This document shows, in pieces, positions 1 through 9,428 of a stretch of 63,078 nucleotides of DNA (positions are counted from its first letter, which is position 1; each line of letters begins with the position of its first letter). A program made the position numbers and the translations under genes. The notes under the pieces were generated by a model. The model was not told the origin of the DNA and made no database searches. It saw nothing but the letters and a program-made list of their open reading frames with translations. Location: NCBI GenBank assembly GCA_002724315.1, contig PBOJ01000123.1, positions 1 through 63,078 on the forward strand, given 5' to 3'. Source of the stretch: Planctomycetaceae bacterium. Lineage in GTDB: Bacteria; Planctomycetota; Planctomycetia; Planctomycetales; Planctomycetaceae.

Positions 1-73
1 CGTCGCCGTCACAGATGGTCGCCGAAAGCAGAACGACAACGACCGCTGCCAGACGCGTAAAACTGCTAGCCAT
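1..73 (-). CDS. Secreted protein, N-terminus only (cut by window edge)
   Basis: Only the first 24 codons are visible, read leftwards from an ATG at 73. They begin MASSFTRLAAVVVVLLSAT: a short polar start with an Arg, then a hydrophobic core of about 14 residues. This is the form of a Sec signal peptide. The next residues (I-C-D-G-D) run off the window. No strong Shine-Dalgarno sequence is seen. The gene is read in the same direction as the nitrilase that ends at 184, about 110 bases upstream of it, so the two could be co-transcribed. The function cannot be judged from this piece. Confidence 0.5.
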   Translation of the reverse strand, partial: MASSFTRLAAVVVVLLSATICDGD

Positions 74-183
74 GAATTTCGGAGGGGAATGTGTTGGTCT
101 CAACTTCGAGAACTCCTCTTTGAGAAGATCGGCGAACCGAAGAACGCCTTGCTGCTGGTTGTGCTCTGTGGTCGGCACATCTG

Positions 184-1182
184 TCAGCTGCCGTGATGGG
201 GGGGCTCGTTGAGGGAGGGGGCACCCGTGTCGTCTGGAAGCAATTCGAACGGGCTGCCATTTGTCACCACGCTCGGGGTCGGGCTTTCATTGACGCTCAA
301 ACGGAAGACGTCGGGACGGGCATAGTGGCCTGACACGTCGAAGTCGTATTTCGCTCGAACGACGTCATCCAGGTCCAGGCTTGCCGTGAGAATACATGAA
401 CCTTCGTAGTTTGGACCGGCGAGCACTTGTCCCAGTGGGTCGATGATGCAACTGCCACCCCGGCTGAGGACGGTCTCCGGCTCGTTGCCAAAACTGCTGT
501 CAAAATCGTCGGGGAAGTCCTGGCGTCGAACGAACTGGCATGCAGACAGGACAAAGCAGCGTCCTTCCAGGGCCACGTGTTGCATGGACGACAGCCAGGT
601 GTCGCGGCTGTCGGCCGTCGGCGCGCAGTAGATTTGAATGCCCTTGGAGTACATGGCCATTCTCAGCAGCGGCATGTAATTCTCCCAGCAAATCACCGCG
701 CCGATTTTCCCCAACTCGGTCTCGAACACGGGCAGCGTCGAACCGTCACCAAATCCCCACACCAGGCGTTCCGACGCAGTGGGCATGAGCTTGCGATGTT
801 TGCCGAGATAACTGCCGTCCGCTGCGAAAAACAACACCGTGCAGTACAGGGTCCCCAACTCTCGTTCGATCACACCGATGACAAGGTGGACCTGGTTCTC
901 GCCGGCGATCTCGGCCAGTCGGTCAACATCTGGTCCCGGCACGTCCACTGCGCTGTCCCAGTATCGCCGAAAGTCCTCACGCCCCTGCGATGTTCGTTGT
1001 CCCAGGGTGGCGCCAAAAGACGCGCCCCAGGGATACGCCGAAATGAACGCTTCGGGAAAAACAATCAGTTGCGAGCCATCGTTGGCCGCTTCACGTGTCA
1101 ATTCGGCAACCCTTTCCAGGGTGCGGTCGCGATCGAAAGGACAAGGGCTGGCTTGAACGACGGCAGCACGGATGGGATTCAT
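184..1182 (-). CDS. Nitrilase (carbon-nitrogen hydrolase superfamily)
   Basis: A 332-aa cytoplasmic enzyme expected to hydrolyse an organic nitrile to the acid and ammonia. The full Glu-Lys-Cys triad is present: Glu44 in FPEAF, Lys131 in HRKLMPT and Cys165 in [10 protein letters not shown]. The CWENxMPL form and the second Glu138 after the Lys (PTASER) are typical of true nitrilases rather than amidases. Length fits the family (about 310-370). I start at the ATG at 1182, because the superfamily fold begins a few residues later (IRAAVVQAS). The frame stays open to 1338, but that extra stretch does not look like nitrilase. There is no signal peptide. The substrate is unknown. It is divergent from the phosphodiester glycosidase gene at 1437, with about 250 bases between them. 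Confidence 0.9.
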   Translation of the reverse strand: MNPIRAAVVQASPCPFDRDRTLERVAELTREAANDGSQLIVFPEAFISAYPWGASFGATLGQRTSQGREDFRRYWDSAVDVPGPDVDRLAEIAGENQVHLVIGVIERELGTLYCTVLFFAADGSYLGKHRKLMPTASERLVWGFGDGSTLPVFETELGKIGAVICWENYMPLLRMAMYSKGIQIYCAPTADSRDTWLSSMQHVALEGRCFVLSACQFVRRQDFPDDFDSSFGNEPETVLSRGGSCIIDPLGQVLAGPNYEGSCILTASLDLDDVVRAKYDFDVSGHYARPDVFRLSVNESPTPSVVTNGSPFELLPDDTGAPSLNEPPHHGS

Positions 1183-1436
1183 TTTGTTGTCGCCGGATGT
1201 TTGATGGCGAATTGCACTGGGATGGCCGGTGGTCATTTTGCAGGTGATGACCGCAACGCCACCAATATAGAGGTTGGCGAGCACCACTGGGTGTGTCGAA
1301 ACGGGCGAAATCTGTTCGCGATTCACAGTCGCCTTCAATCATCGACATTCACAACAGGCAGTTGTGGCCTGTACTCGTCTGATTTTGTGGGACATGATCT
1401 GGGACAGTGACAGCCCCTTGTGATGAGGTGATCGAG

Positions 1437-2513
1437 ATGAGTCAACGAATGCCGAGAGTGCTGGGAACGTTGACATGTGCACTCGGTGTGGTACTCGCCG
1501 GTGTCGGGCGTGCCGCAGACAAGGCCAAGGCCGTTGATAAGGGCAAGAGCGAGTTGAAGGCTCTTGGATTGCAGTACCAGTTCCGGGAACTCAAGGAGCC
1601 GAGGCCGAACCGGGTGCATGTCCTCCGTGTGGATTTCTCCACGGGGAAGATCAAGCCCGCAGTTGTCGTTGGCAAGGACCCGGACGGAGACGGTCCGGCC
1701 GAGACGGCTTTGACCAACCCGCTTGAACTTGCCAGTGGCCCGTCGGTTCTCGCCTTCATCAACACAAATCCCTGGGACAGTTTTCCGGACAAAAACGGCA
1801 GGAAAAACCGCAGTTGGTACGAAGGACAGCCGGTCGATATTTCGGGCATTGCTGCCTCCGGTGGCCGGATCAGGAGTCCCGCACAGGCAAACGCGACATC
1901 GGTATGGGTCGATCGCCGAGGGCGGGTACGGATGGGCCGGGTTCCCGGCGCGGGTGGGAAAAAGGAAGACGTTCCGGAATCGGATCGCATCGTCGAGGCC
2001 ATGGCCGGGTTCCAGCAGATCGTCAAGGCGGGGGCGGTTGTTCCCGGTCCCGGAGGTGCGGTACATCCCCGGACAGCCATCGGGGTCGATCGCAGTGGAA
2101 TGGTGATGTGGCTGGTCGTTGTCGATGGCCGGCAGAGTCGGTTCAGCGAGGGAATGAACGTACACGAACTGGGCCGCCAGATGCTCGAACTGGGCTGCTG
2201 GAACGCGATGAACATGGACGGTGGTGGCAGCAGTGTCATGGGTTTGGTCAATGGGAAAGACGGACTTCGCGTGATCAACAGCCCTTCCGACCGACGACCG
2301 TTTCGTCGGATCCGGTCAGCTGCTGAAAACGCGGCACGGCAAGTCCTCCGCAAGCAACTCAGAGAACAGGTCGCCAGCGGCAAGCGGACGCGGCAGGATG
2401 CCCGCAAAATCTACACCAAGGCTTTTCCGCCCGGCCGTGGCGGCAATCAAATCAGGATTCGTCCACTGCCGATGGTGCTGACGATCCGGAAGACCAAATC
2501 TCCAGGCGGTTGA
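1437..2513 (+). CDS. Secreted phosphodiester glycosidase (NAGPA / DUF2233 family)
   Basis: A 358-aa exported protein. The start at 1437 is preceded by GAGGTG at 1425-1430 with 6-base spacing. It gives a signal peptide (MSQRMPRVLGTLTCALGVV..., cleaved near GRA-A). The family hallmark MNMDGGGSSVM lies near residue 255, matching the N-x-D-G-G-G-S-S motif of the phosphodiester glycosidase domain, whose animal member uncovers mannose-6-phosphate by removing GlcNAc. Upstream, HPRTAIGVDRSG is also typical of the domain. The C-terminus (about residues 280-358) is a basic tail with no match I know. The stop is 13 bases before the next gene, so the two are very likely co-transcribed. In bacteria the substrate is generally unknown; a phosphodiester-linked glycan is the reasonable guess. 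Confidence 0.8.
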   Translation: MSQRMPRVLGTLTCALGVVLAGVGRAADKAKAVDKGKSELKALGLQYQFRELKEPRPNRVHVLRVDFSTGKIKPAVVVGKDPDGDGPAETALTNPLELASGPSVLAFINTNPWDSFPDKNGRKNRSWYEGQPVDISGIAASGGRIRSPAQANATSVWVDRRGRVRMGRVPGAGGKKEDVPESDRIVEAMAGFQQIVKAGAVVPGPGGAVHPRTAIGVDRSGMVMWLVVVDGRQSRFSEGMNVHELGRQMLELGCWNAMNMDGGGSSVMGLVNGKDGLRVINSPSDRRPFRRIRSAAENAARQVLRKQLREQVASGKRTRQDARKIYTKAFPPGRGGNQIRIRPLPMVLTIRKTKSPGG

Positions 2514-2526
2514 AGGCGCACTGCGA

Positions 2527-5310
2527 ATGAATACAGCGACAACGAACATAGGCGGGGAGCGAGACAGGCCGCCCGGTGCTTTCGGTCAAGCGGGCTTTGA
2601 CCGTCTGGCTTGTGCCTTTCCGTTCCAGGCCGTTGCGGCAATTCTCTTTGTTCTCTCCGCGACGTCCGGGCTTCAGGCGGATCACAACAAGCTCCTTCAG
2701 CTGGAATTCAAGCGGGGCATCAGCAGGCACCTGGCTCGTGACAGCCAGGGGTTCTGCTACCTGCTGCTGCCCACACCCGGCCGTGAAGACGGGCTGGGAT
2801 TCACCTTGAAGGTCTCGCGGAAACCCCATCCAGAGTCGATTGCTGATTTTTCGACGACGGTGATGTTGCCCACGTCCGCACTTTCTGATGCCGCGGGCAC
2901 CTCGATTTTCTCTGCCGGCCTTGCCGTCGATGGCCGTGACCAACTCCACCTGGTCTGCACGACCGAACGGGGACAGACGGCCTACAGCGTTGTGGACGTG
3001 AAGCTGCTTCGAGGTGGACGACCCAAGCCGAGGTGGCTGAATCCTGCGAATGGTCGGAAGGGATCGTTGGTGATCGCTGCCGCCCGATCGTGGGTGGGGG
3101 ACATTTGCAGTGCATCTGACGGTCGGGTCTGGCTGACCTGGACGACCGGTGCCACAAAGGGGCCCCAAGTGACCGTGCACCTGGGAACACTCTGTGATGG
3201 AACATGGAGGTCGTTCGTGCTCGGGCGTGGAAAGAAGCTGTATCCGCCTTCGCTTCTCATTTCCCGAGACGGGGCTGTTTTCCACGTGGCGTGTGGCGAC
3301 ACCGTGGGAGCCACTCACTATCTGCGGGGCAGAATTGCTGATCTGAATACTGAAAGAGAATGGCGGCTGGAACGGAGCCACTCCGGGAACAGGCCGGCTC
3401 TCGCCGAGTTGAGTGCCGAGAGGATTCTCGCCGCACACGAATCGGGAGATTCTCTGAAGTACACCTTCCTGGCCACTGGAGAAAAGGTCCGCCGGTCGCA
3501 CCCGCTGACAGACCTCGACAGCCGTCTGACCTGGGACACGGTCCACTCGCCGCGACTGGTCGTTGATCAGTATGGCGTGCCCTGGGTGTTTTTCATCGAT
3601 TCGACACGCCAGCACGTCTTTTACTCGCGCTGGCTGGGTACGCGATGGAGCCCGATCCTCAATGGCTACTGGCTAACACGAAACACCGCCCGGTTTGAAG
3701 ACAACCACTTGTCGATCGACTGGCTTGACGTGGAATACGGGTTCGGCACAGACAAGTCCTCGATCGGACTCGTGATCGGACATCGCGGCCCGTTTCCCGA
3801 TGCCAGTTTTCACGTGCTTCGGGTCCCTTCGCTCACCTCTGAGGCCGGACACAAGGCTCTTTTCCTGGATGTGAAGGAAGTTCAGCACAGCGATGGCGTC
3901 AAACTCAAAGTGAACACAGCGAGCAAGCGGGACGCTCCGGTGATTGTCGGTGGGCGTCGGACCGACTTCGACTCGCAGGGGGCCGCAAACGTCGCGGTGG
4001 TCAAGCAGGACGGCGTGTACCGGGCGTGGTATTCCGGCCTGTACCGCAAACCCGGGTCAGAATGGCCCAAGGGTGGGGCCATTCCGAAGGTGCGAGTGGG
4101 GTACGCGGAAAGTGCTGACGGCATTCACTTCAAGAAAAAATCGCTGGGTCTGTCGTCCTTTGGAGCGAACGACCACACGAATATTGTGGCTGGGCTTCCG
4201 GCAACGCCCATCTTCCGTCCCATTGTTCCCACGGGAATGCACATCGACGTCGCCGATCCTGATCCTGATCGTCGGTACAAGTTCCTGACGTGGACCGGTG
4301 GCCGGCCCGTTCGCAAACGCGGGGGAACTGGCAAAACGGTCGACGAACAAACCTGGACGCTCTGGACGTCTCCGGACGGACTTCGATGGCGTGAGTCGAG
4401 CCGCGGAGGAATCCGATACCCGGGCGGGATGCCATCGTCATTCTCACCTCAGTCAATGTTCCACGATCCGGATGAAACCGACCCTGCCAGGAAGTACAAG
4501 GCCTACGGTTTTCTGGGCCTCAACAACGACCGACGCGGCGCCGGCTACGGCTACAGTTCTGACGCAATCGAGTGGACTGCCGATCCGCGGAACCCCGTCT
4601 TCGATGCCTGGGCACGAGCTCGTCCGGTCGTGAGAAACGGCAAGGTCGAGCAGATTCACGACGTCGTCGTCTGGAAGTACCACCAGTACTACCTGGCCCT
4701 GTACCAGTACCAGCGCAGCGGTGAAGAGATGACCATCGAACTGGCGATGAGCCGGGACGGCGAAAACTTCAGCTTCATCGAACCCGGAAATGAGGTGATT
4801 CGACGAGGCGATCCCGGCCAATGGGATTCGGACTCGATCGCACCGTCCGTTCCACTCGTCGACGACGACGAAATCAAGCTCTACTACTCCGGCTACCGGT
4901 TCAGCAGAACCAAACGGATTGAAGGGGAACGCGCCTGCGGCTTGGCGACCGTGCGTCTTGACGGATTCACGCACGTGGACCTGGAGGACGGGCGGGATCG
5001 GGGAAGCGTTACGACGATTCCCGTTGCCCGAGGTGGCGCTGCCGAACTGCACGTCAACTTGTCTTGTGCCAAAGGCAGCCGCATTGAGGTTGAGTTGCTT
5101 GACTCGAGAACGGGCCGGGCAATTCCTGGATTCTCTCGCGGAGACTGCTCCCCCATTACCACCGACTCGCTTGCACACCGGGTCCGTTGGGGGAAACGGA
5201 GCCTCGCCGATGTCTTGGGGGCGTCTTTCCAGATCCGCTTCCATTTCGTGAAGGGGCGAGAGTCTCCACGGCTTTACTCATTCGGATTTCGCGCTGCAAT
5301 CGACAAGTAG
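2527..5310 (+). CDS. Large secreted propeller protein with recurring C-terminal module
   Basis: A 927-aa protein. The N-terminus (1-24) is polar and is followed by a hydrophobic stretch (about 27-50) ending LQA-D, so it is probably exported; a shorter start inside cannot be excluded. Residues about 50-430 have repeated W/F-rich strands like BNR-type propellers (for example GVPWVFFIDSTRQHVFYSRW). Residues about 470-800 resemble GH43/GH32-like five-bladed propellers (AESADGIHFKKKS, SYSSDAIEW-type turns, YYSGYRFSRT). Residues about 811-927 form the beta-sandwich-like module found in three other proteins of this window (LDGFTHVD ... IEVELLDS ... IPGFSRGDC ... RVRW ... LYSFGF). It lies 13 bases after the phosphodiester glycosidase gene. 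Likely role: binding or cutting an extracellular glycan. No catalytic residues can be assigned with confidence. Confidence 0.75.
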   Translation: MNTATTNIGGERDRPPGAFGQAGFDRLACAFPFQAVAAILFVLSATSGLQADHNKLLQLEFKRGISRHLARDSQGFCYLLLPTPGREDGLGFTLKVSRKPHPESIADFSTTVMLPTSALSDAAGTSIFSAGLAVDGRDQLHLVCTTERGQTAYSVVDVKLLRGGRPKPRWLNPANGRKGSLVIAAARSWVGDICSASDGRVWLTWTTGATKGPQVTVHLGTLCDGTWRSFVLGRGKKLYPPSLLISRDGAVFHVACGDTVGATHYLRGRIADLNTEREWRLERSHSGNRPALAELSAERILAAHESGDSLKYTFLATGEKVRRSHPLTDLDSRLTWDTVHSPRLVVDQYGVPWVFFIDSTRQHVFYSRWLGTRWSPILNGYWLTRNTARFEDNHLSIDWLDVEYGFGTDKSSIGLVIGHRGPFPDASFHVLRVPSLTSEAGHKALFLDVKEVQHSDGVKLKVNTASKRDAPVIVGGRRTDFDSQGAANVAVVKQDGVYRAWYSGLYRKPGSEWPKGGAIPKVRVGYAESADGIHFKKKSLGLSSFGANDHTNIVAGLPATPIFRPIVPTGMHIDVADPDPDRRYKFLTWTGGRPVRKRGGTGKTVDEQTWTLWTSPDGLRWRESSRGGIRYPGGMPSSFSPQSMFHDPDETDPARKYKAYGFLGLNNDRRGAGYGYSSDAIEWTADPRNPVFDAWARARPVVRNGKVEQIHDVVVWKYHQYYLALYQYQRSGEEMTIELAMSRDGENFSFIEPGNEVIRRGDPGQWDSDSIAPSVPLVDDDEIKLYYSGYRFSRTKRIEGERACGLATVRLDGFTHVDLEDGRDRGSVTTIPVARGGAAELHVNLSCAKGSRIEVELLDSRTGRAIPGFSRGDCSPITTDSLAHRVRWGKRSLADVLGASFQIRFHFVKGRESPRLYSFGFRAAIDK

Positions 5311-5326
5311 CCGTCAGATCGCCTTC

Positions 5327-5345
5327 CCACCGACCCCTCCGGTGG
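5327..5345 (+). terminator. Possible stem-loop after the glycosidase-propeller pair
   Basis: CCACCG at 5327-5332 pairs with CGGTGG at 5340-5345 around a 7-base loop, 17 bases past the stop of the 927-aa gene. There is no run of T after it, so intrinsic termination is only a possibility. Confidence 0.25.
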
Positions 5346-5420
5346 CTCGGTCCTGGTGGTCACCTCGGGTGAGACCTGCGGTTCGTGAAAGCGGGCTCAC
5401 GATCCGGTTGCGAGTAAAAA

Positions 5421-5434
5421 GAGACCCGGGTCTC
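5421..5434. promoter_or_regulatory. Perfect 14-bp palindrome upstream of the DUF1501 operon
   Basis: GAGACCCGGGTCTC is perfectly self-complementary. It lies about 60 bases before the ATG of the four-gene cytochrome operon at 5493. TACACT at 5445-5450 could be a -10 box just downstream, but no good -35 lies at the right distance. Position and symmetry fit an operator for a dimeric regulator. A chance restriction-type palindrome is the alternative. Confidence 0.3.
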
Positions 5435-5492
5435 AGCGGCTTGCTACACTGTGAGAATCTTCGTTTTCCGTTGGACCACAGCGAGTGATGGA

Positions 5493-6809
5493 ATGTTGTT
5501 GCTTGAACAACTCAACCGCCGCCAGGCCATCCAGGTTGGCGTCGGTGGTGTCCTTGGCCTTTCCCTGGGTGATCTGCTGCGTGCCGAGACCGATGCCCAG
5601 GACGCACCGCGAGCCAAGAGCGTTATCCATCTTTACCTGACCGGCGGCTTCTCCGTACAGGAATCGTGGGATCCCAAGCCGGAGGCACCGACGGATTATC
5701 GGGGATCGTTTGACGTTGTCAGGACGAACCGCGGTGACCATTTCAGTGAGAATTTCCCGAAAATGGCGGGCGTCGCGGACAAGATGACCGTCATCCGCTC
5801 GATGCATTGCAAGATCCCCGACCACGGCCAGGCCGCGTACCACTTGTTCACCGGATACCTGCCGACCACCGTGATGGACTTTCCTCAAATGGGAGCGGTC
5901 GTTTCCCGGCAATTCGGCTCGCGCAAGAACATGCCTCCGTATGTTGCGATTCCCGACAAGGTGTCCGGCACCGGTGGCACGGGGCACTTGAGCAGCAAGT
6001 ACGGTGCATTCGAATTGAATGCCGATCCGGGCGGGCGTGGAGAATTCAAGGTCAAGGACTTCTCTTTGCCCAAGGGAGTCTCGCAGCGACAATTCGACCG
6101 GCGCCGCCACGCCCGAGCCATCCTGGAATCTCGCCTGAAACGCCAAGGGGTTGATGAAACACAACTCGGCACGATGAACGAATTCTATCAGCGAGCCTAT
6201 ACGCTGCTGAATTCTCCGGCTGCCAAGTCTGCGTTTTCACTGGATAAGGAACCTCAGAAAGTCCGTGATCTGTACGGCCACGGCTACGTTCTCAGTTACC
6301 GTCGTCAACCGGCAGCGATCGGTGGCCGGTTGATGATGGCCAGGCGACTCGTGGAAGCGGGAGTCCGGTTCGTGACGGTCCGCTACGACGGCTGGGACAA
6401 TCATGTCGACATCCGAAACGCCTTCACCGACAAGTCGCCGGCCCTGGATCATGCCATTGCGGGACTCCTGGCCGACCTTGACCAGCGCGGCATGCTGGAT
6501 GACACGCTGGTGATGGTCACGACCGAATTCGGCCGGACACCGCGGGTCAATTCCAGCAACGGTCGCGACCACTGGGCGCGAAGCTATTCAATGCTGCTCG
6601 CGGGCGGTGGAATCACTCGCGGACAGATTTACGGTGCGTCGGACGCCACGGCATCCGAGCCGGCCAAGAATCCCGTGGCTCTCGAAGACTTCCTGTATAC
6701 CGTCTATCACCAACTGGGGATCGACGCGAACAATGAACTCCTGGCCTTTGGGACGCGGCCCATCGAGATCGTCAAGGGCGGAAAACTGGTCAAAGGCCTG
6801 TTGGCGTAA
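5493..6809 (+). CDS. DUF1501 family protein (first of five)
   Basis: A 438-aa member of DUF1501, a family abundant in planctomycetes and related to the alkaline-phosphatase/sulfatase fold; no activity has been firmly assigned. I start at the ATG at 5493 because it puts the twin-arginine-like NRRQAIQVG and its hydrophobic stretch at residues 8-25. Family marks: HLYLTGGFSVQESWDPKPE near 45-65, RFVTVRYDGWDNH near 290, TTEFGRTPRVNSSNGRDHW near 345-365, and a C-terminal YTVYHQLGI. It is first in an operon with a PPC protein, a DUF1549/DUF1553 protein and a PSCyt1-WD40 protein, the usual planctomycete partners. It probably acts in the periplasm after Tat export. Confidence 0.9.
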   Translation: MLLLEQLNRRQAIQVGVGGVLGLSLGDLLRAETDAQDAPRAKSVIHLYLTGGFSVQESWDPKPEAPTDYRGSFDVVRTNRGDHFSENFPKMAGVADKMTVIRSMHCKIPDHGQAAYHLFTGYLPTTVMDFPQMGAVVSRQFGSRKNMPPYVAIPDKVSGTGGTGHLSSKYGAFELNADPGGRGEFKVKDFSLPKGVSQRQFDRRRHARAILESRLKRQGVDETQLGTMNEFYQRAYTLLNSPAAKSAFSLDKEPQKVRDLYGHGYVLSYRRQPAAIGGRLMMARRLVEAGVRFVTVRYDGWDNHVDIRNAFTDKSPALDHAIAGLLADLDQRGMLDDTLVMVTTEFGRTPRVNSSNGRDHWARSYSMLLAGGGITRGQIYGASDATASEPAKNPVALEDFLYTVYHQLGIDANNELLAFGTRPIEIVKGGKLVKGLLA

Positions 6810-6887
6810 CACAGAACTGCTTGACTGTTGGCTGACCGGACAACCTCGTCCGTCGCCCACAGATGAACGAGCGGAATCGAATCACAC

Positions 6888-9419
6888 ATGCAGCGCATCC
6901 TGTCCAGCACGTTGCTCCCTGCCCTGCTCTTGTGTCTTTCGTGCCTGGAGGGTCGCGGCTTCGCCGCCCAGCAACGCGACGTCGAGTTGCTGCGCCCACG
7001 CAGTGGCCAACGGGGCACGACCGTCGAGGTGATCCTGGAAGGACGAGACATCCGGAATCCGAAAGAGATTCTGTTCTACCGGCCGGGCATCAAGGCCGTC
7101 GATTTCGAGGACATGCCACCGCGAATACGATACGTCAGCCTGCATCACGGCGGCATCGTTCGTGACCGGGTCAAGTGCCGGTTTGTCATCGCGGCGGACT
7201 GTCCGCTGGGTGAGCACGCCCTGCGGCTTCGTACCGCGGAGACACTCTCGACAGTCTCAACATTCTGGGTCGGCCCGTTTCCCATCGTCCCGGAACTGGA
7301 ACGCGGGGGATTCGAGGTGACCTACAGGGGAGGAGAGACCGTTGTCATGGCCAATGACAAGGTTGCCGTCCAACCGAACAACTCGTTGGAGACCGCCCAG
7401 GAGATTCCACTGAATTGCACGGTTGCCGGCGAGATCAAAGTTACACGTGAACTCGACCACGACTATTTTCGGGTTGAACTGGAACAAGGGCAAAGACTGT
7501 CTGTCGAGATCGACTCGGTACGTCTGTGTGACAAGGCATATGCAGAATCCGAATACGATTTGATGGTTCGTATTCTGGACGAGGACGGAAATGTCCTGGT
7601 GGAACAGGATGACAGCGACCTGCACGTGCAGGACCCCATTGCTTCGCTGATCGCCCCGCGGGCGGGCAAATACTTCATCCATATTCGCCAACAGCTGTTC
7701 AAGGCCGGTCGCTGGATCTATTACCGTGCCCACGTTGGCGAGTTTCAGAGACCGCTGATCGCATATCCCCTGGGCGGGCAAGCTGGTGCGGCCGCCGAAT
7801 TGCGGCTGTTGGGCGACCCCGGTGGTGTCACGCGGCAGGTCGTCACCCTGCCCAAGGAACCGGGTGGCTTCACCCTGTTCCCCGGTCGCAAGGGTGAACA
7901 GCCCCCATCCGGATTGCCGTTGCGTGTCTCGCCGTATCCCAATGTGCTCGAGAAATCGGAAGGGGAGACGCCCGTTCTGCGATTACCGTCAGCTCTCAAT
8001 GGGATCATTGCCAGGCCAGGCCAGGAGGATGTCTTTCGGTTCGTTGTTCGAAAAGGGGAACGCTATCGAGTCCGTGTGTTTGCTCGGGGGCTGGGGAGTC
8101 CGTTGGACAGCAAGATCTGGCTTCGCCACACGGGGGCGGAGAAAAACGAGATGGAGGCCGATGATGCGACCTGGGCTGACCGCGGAAAGCCGGTTGTTCC
8201 GCGAAGCCTGCAACGCGCGGAGTTGCTGGATCCCAGCTTCATTTTCACTCCGCAACAAGACGGTGAATACCTGCTCGGAATCTCCGACATGCGAGGCCTG
8301 GGAGGCGAGCGATTTGTTTACCGGGTCGAAATCGAACCGGCACGGGACGTGATTCACACGCACACCGTCAGCTGGGCCAACGATCGGTTTGAGATCAATC
8401 GCACAGCGGGTTTCATCGTTCCTCGCAACAACCGCTGGACCACCAATGTCTACATCGTGCCGGAACGCGGGAACTCCTACGACGGTCCCCTGCGTCTGGT
8501 TCCACGGGGGCTCCCCGACGGCGTTACCATGAAAGCTCCGGTCTTTCATCCCGGTATGAACGGCGTGCCGGTTCAGTTTGTTGCCGAACCCGGAACCAGG
8601 CCTCAGTCTTGCCTGTTTTCTATCGATCTGGTTCGGACCGAAGGCAAAGGGGAGATCCATTCGACCTCGCAGGCCTATGTCCCCTTCATCAACCACTCCG
8701 GCGGACGCTCGTGGCATCATGCCCACCTCAAGAAGTTTGCCCTGGGAGTGATCGATCGGTCTCCTTTCACGGTCCAGTTGGAACAGCCGAGCATCCCGAT
8801 TTCCCAGTCTGGGGAACTCAAGTTGAAGGTGAGTGTCCGTCGCCAGGAGGGGTTCCAGGGAGCCATTGACATTCAACCGGATTGGTACCCCAACGGCGTC
8901 TCCGGTGGCGGTACGGTGACGATTCCTGCAGGAGAGTCTGAGGCGGAGTATTCCCTGAGTGCTTCCGCTCGCGCCACCGCGGGCACATGGAAGATGACCA
9001 TGAACGCGACCACAACCGGAGGCGATGCCTATTCGGGCGTGGGACGGGTTCGCGTCTCGTCGAACGTGATCGACCTGGCCGTGGGTTCTCCCTATGTCGC
9101 CCTGAAGTTCAAACCGAGTGCTGTGCGGCGGGGCCAGATCACCGAAGTCCATTGCGCGGTCAAACATTTGCAGCCGTTCAAGCAGCCGGCTCGCGCCAGG
9201 CTGGTGGGAATCCCCAAGGGGGTGTCGCTGGTCGGTGACCGGTACCTGCTCCGTCCCGGCGACAAGATGATCGTCTTCAAACTCAGGGCCAGTGGCGAGG
9301 CATTGCTGGGCCGGTATGCGCAGATGCGTTGTGAGTTGACCTTCCAGGAAGCCGGCCAGTCGATCCGCCAACTCACCGAAACCGGTGTCTTGCGGGTGGA
9401 CCCCGCTGTCAAGGACTGA
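6888..9419 (+). CDS. Secreted PPC-domain protein of the DUF1501 operon
   Basis: An 843-aa exported protein with an N-terminal signal peptide (MQRILSSTLLPALLLCLSC..., cleavage near FAA-Q). Residues about 165-285 form a bacterial pre-peptidase C-terminal (PPC) beta-sandwich: N-N-S-L-E-T-A-Q-E-I, then HDYFRVELEQGQRLSVEI, YDLMVRILDEDGN and GKYFIHIRQ. A second PPC-like unit lies about 365-480 (EDVFRFVVRKGERYRVRVFA ... GEYLLGISD). The rest is beta-rich, Ig-like sequence with no catalytic motif. It lies 78 bases after the DUF1501 gene and 9 bases before the DUF1549/DUF1553 gene. PPC units usually help secretion or bind ligands, so a structural or substrate-binding role is likely. Confidence 0.85.
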   Translation: MQRILSSTLLPALLLCLSCLEGRGFAAQQRDVELLRPRSGQRGTTVEVILEGRDIRNPKEILFYRPGIKAVDFEDMPPRIRYVSLHHGGIVRDRVKCRFVIAADCPLGEHALRLRTAETLSTVSTFWVGPFPIVPELERGGFEVTYRGGETVVMANDKVAVQPNNSLETAQEIPLNCTVAGEIKVTRELDHDYFRVELEQGQRLSVEIDSVRLCDKAYAESEYDLMVRILDEDGNVLVEQDDSDLHVQDPIASLIAPRAGKYFIHIRQQLFKAGRWIYYRAHVGEFQRPLIAYPLGGQAGAAAELRLLGDPGGVTRQVVTLPKEPGGFTLFPGRKGEQPPSGLPLRVSPYPNVLEKSEGETPVLRLPSALNGIIARPGQEDVFRFVVRKGERYRVRVFARGLGSPLDSKIWLRHTGAEKNEMEADDATWADRGKPVVPRSLQRAELLDPSFIFTPQQDGEYLLGISDMRGLGGERFVYRVEIEPARDVIHTHTVSWANDRFEINRTAGFIVPRNNRWTTNVYIVPERGNSYDGPLRLVPRGLPDGVTMKAPVFHPGMNGVPVQFVAEPGTRPQSCLFSIDLVRTEGKGEIHSTSQAYVPFINHSGGRSWHHAHLKKFALGVIDRSPFTVQLEQPSIPISQSGELKLKVSVRRQEGFQGAIDIQPDWYPNGVSGGGTVTIPAGESEAEYSLSASARATAGTWKMTMNATTTGGDAYSGVGRVRVSSNVIDLAVGSPYVALKFKPSAVRRGQITEVHCAVKHLQPFKQPARARLVGIPKGVSLVGDRYLLRPGDKMIVFKLRASGEALLGRYAQMRCELTFQEAGQSIRQLTETGVLRVDPAVKD

Positions 9420-9428
9420 GCGAAACAA

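Noticed and set aside
427..1410. Long plus-strand open frame across the nitrilase gene
   Set aside because: It lies antisense to the nitrilase with its complete catalytic triad. Its text is Arg/His/Gln-rich with no domain. GC-rich codon use leaves such mirror frames open.
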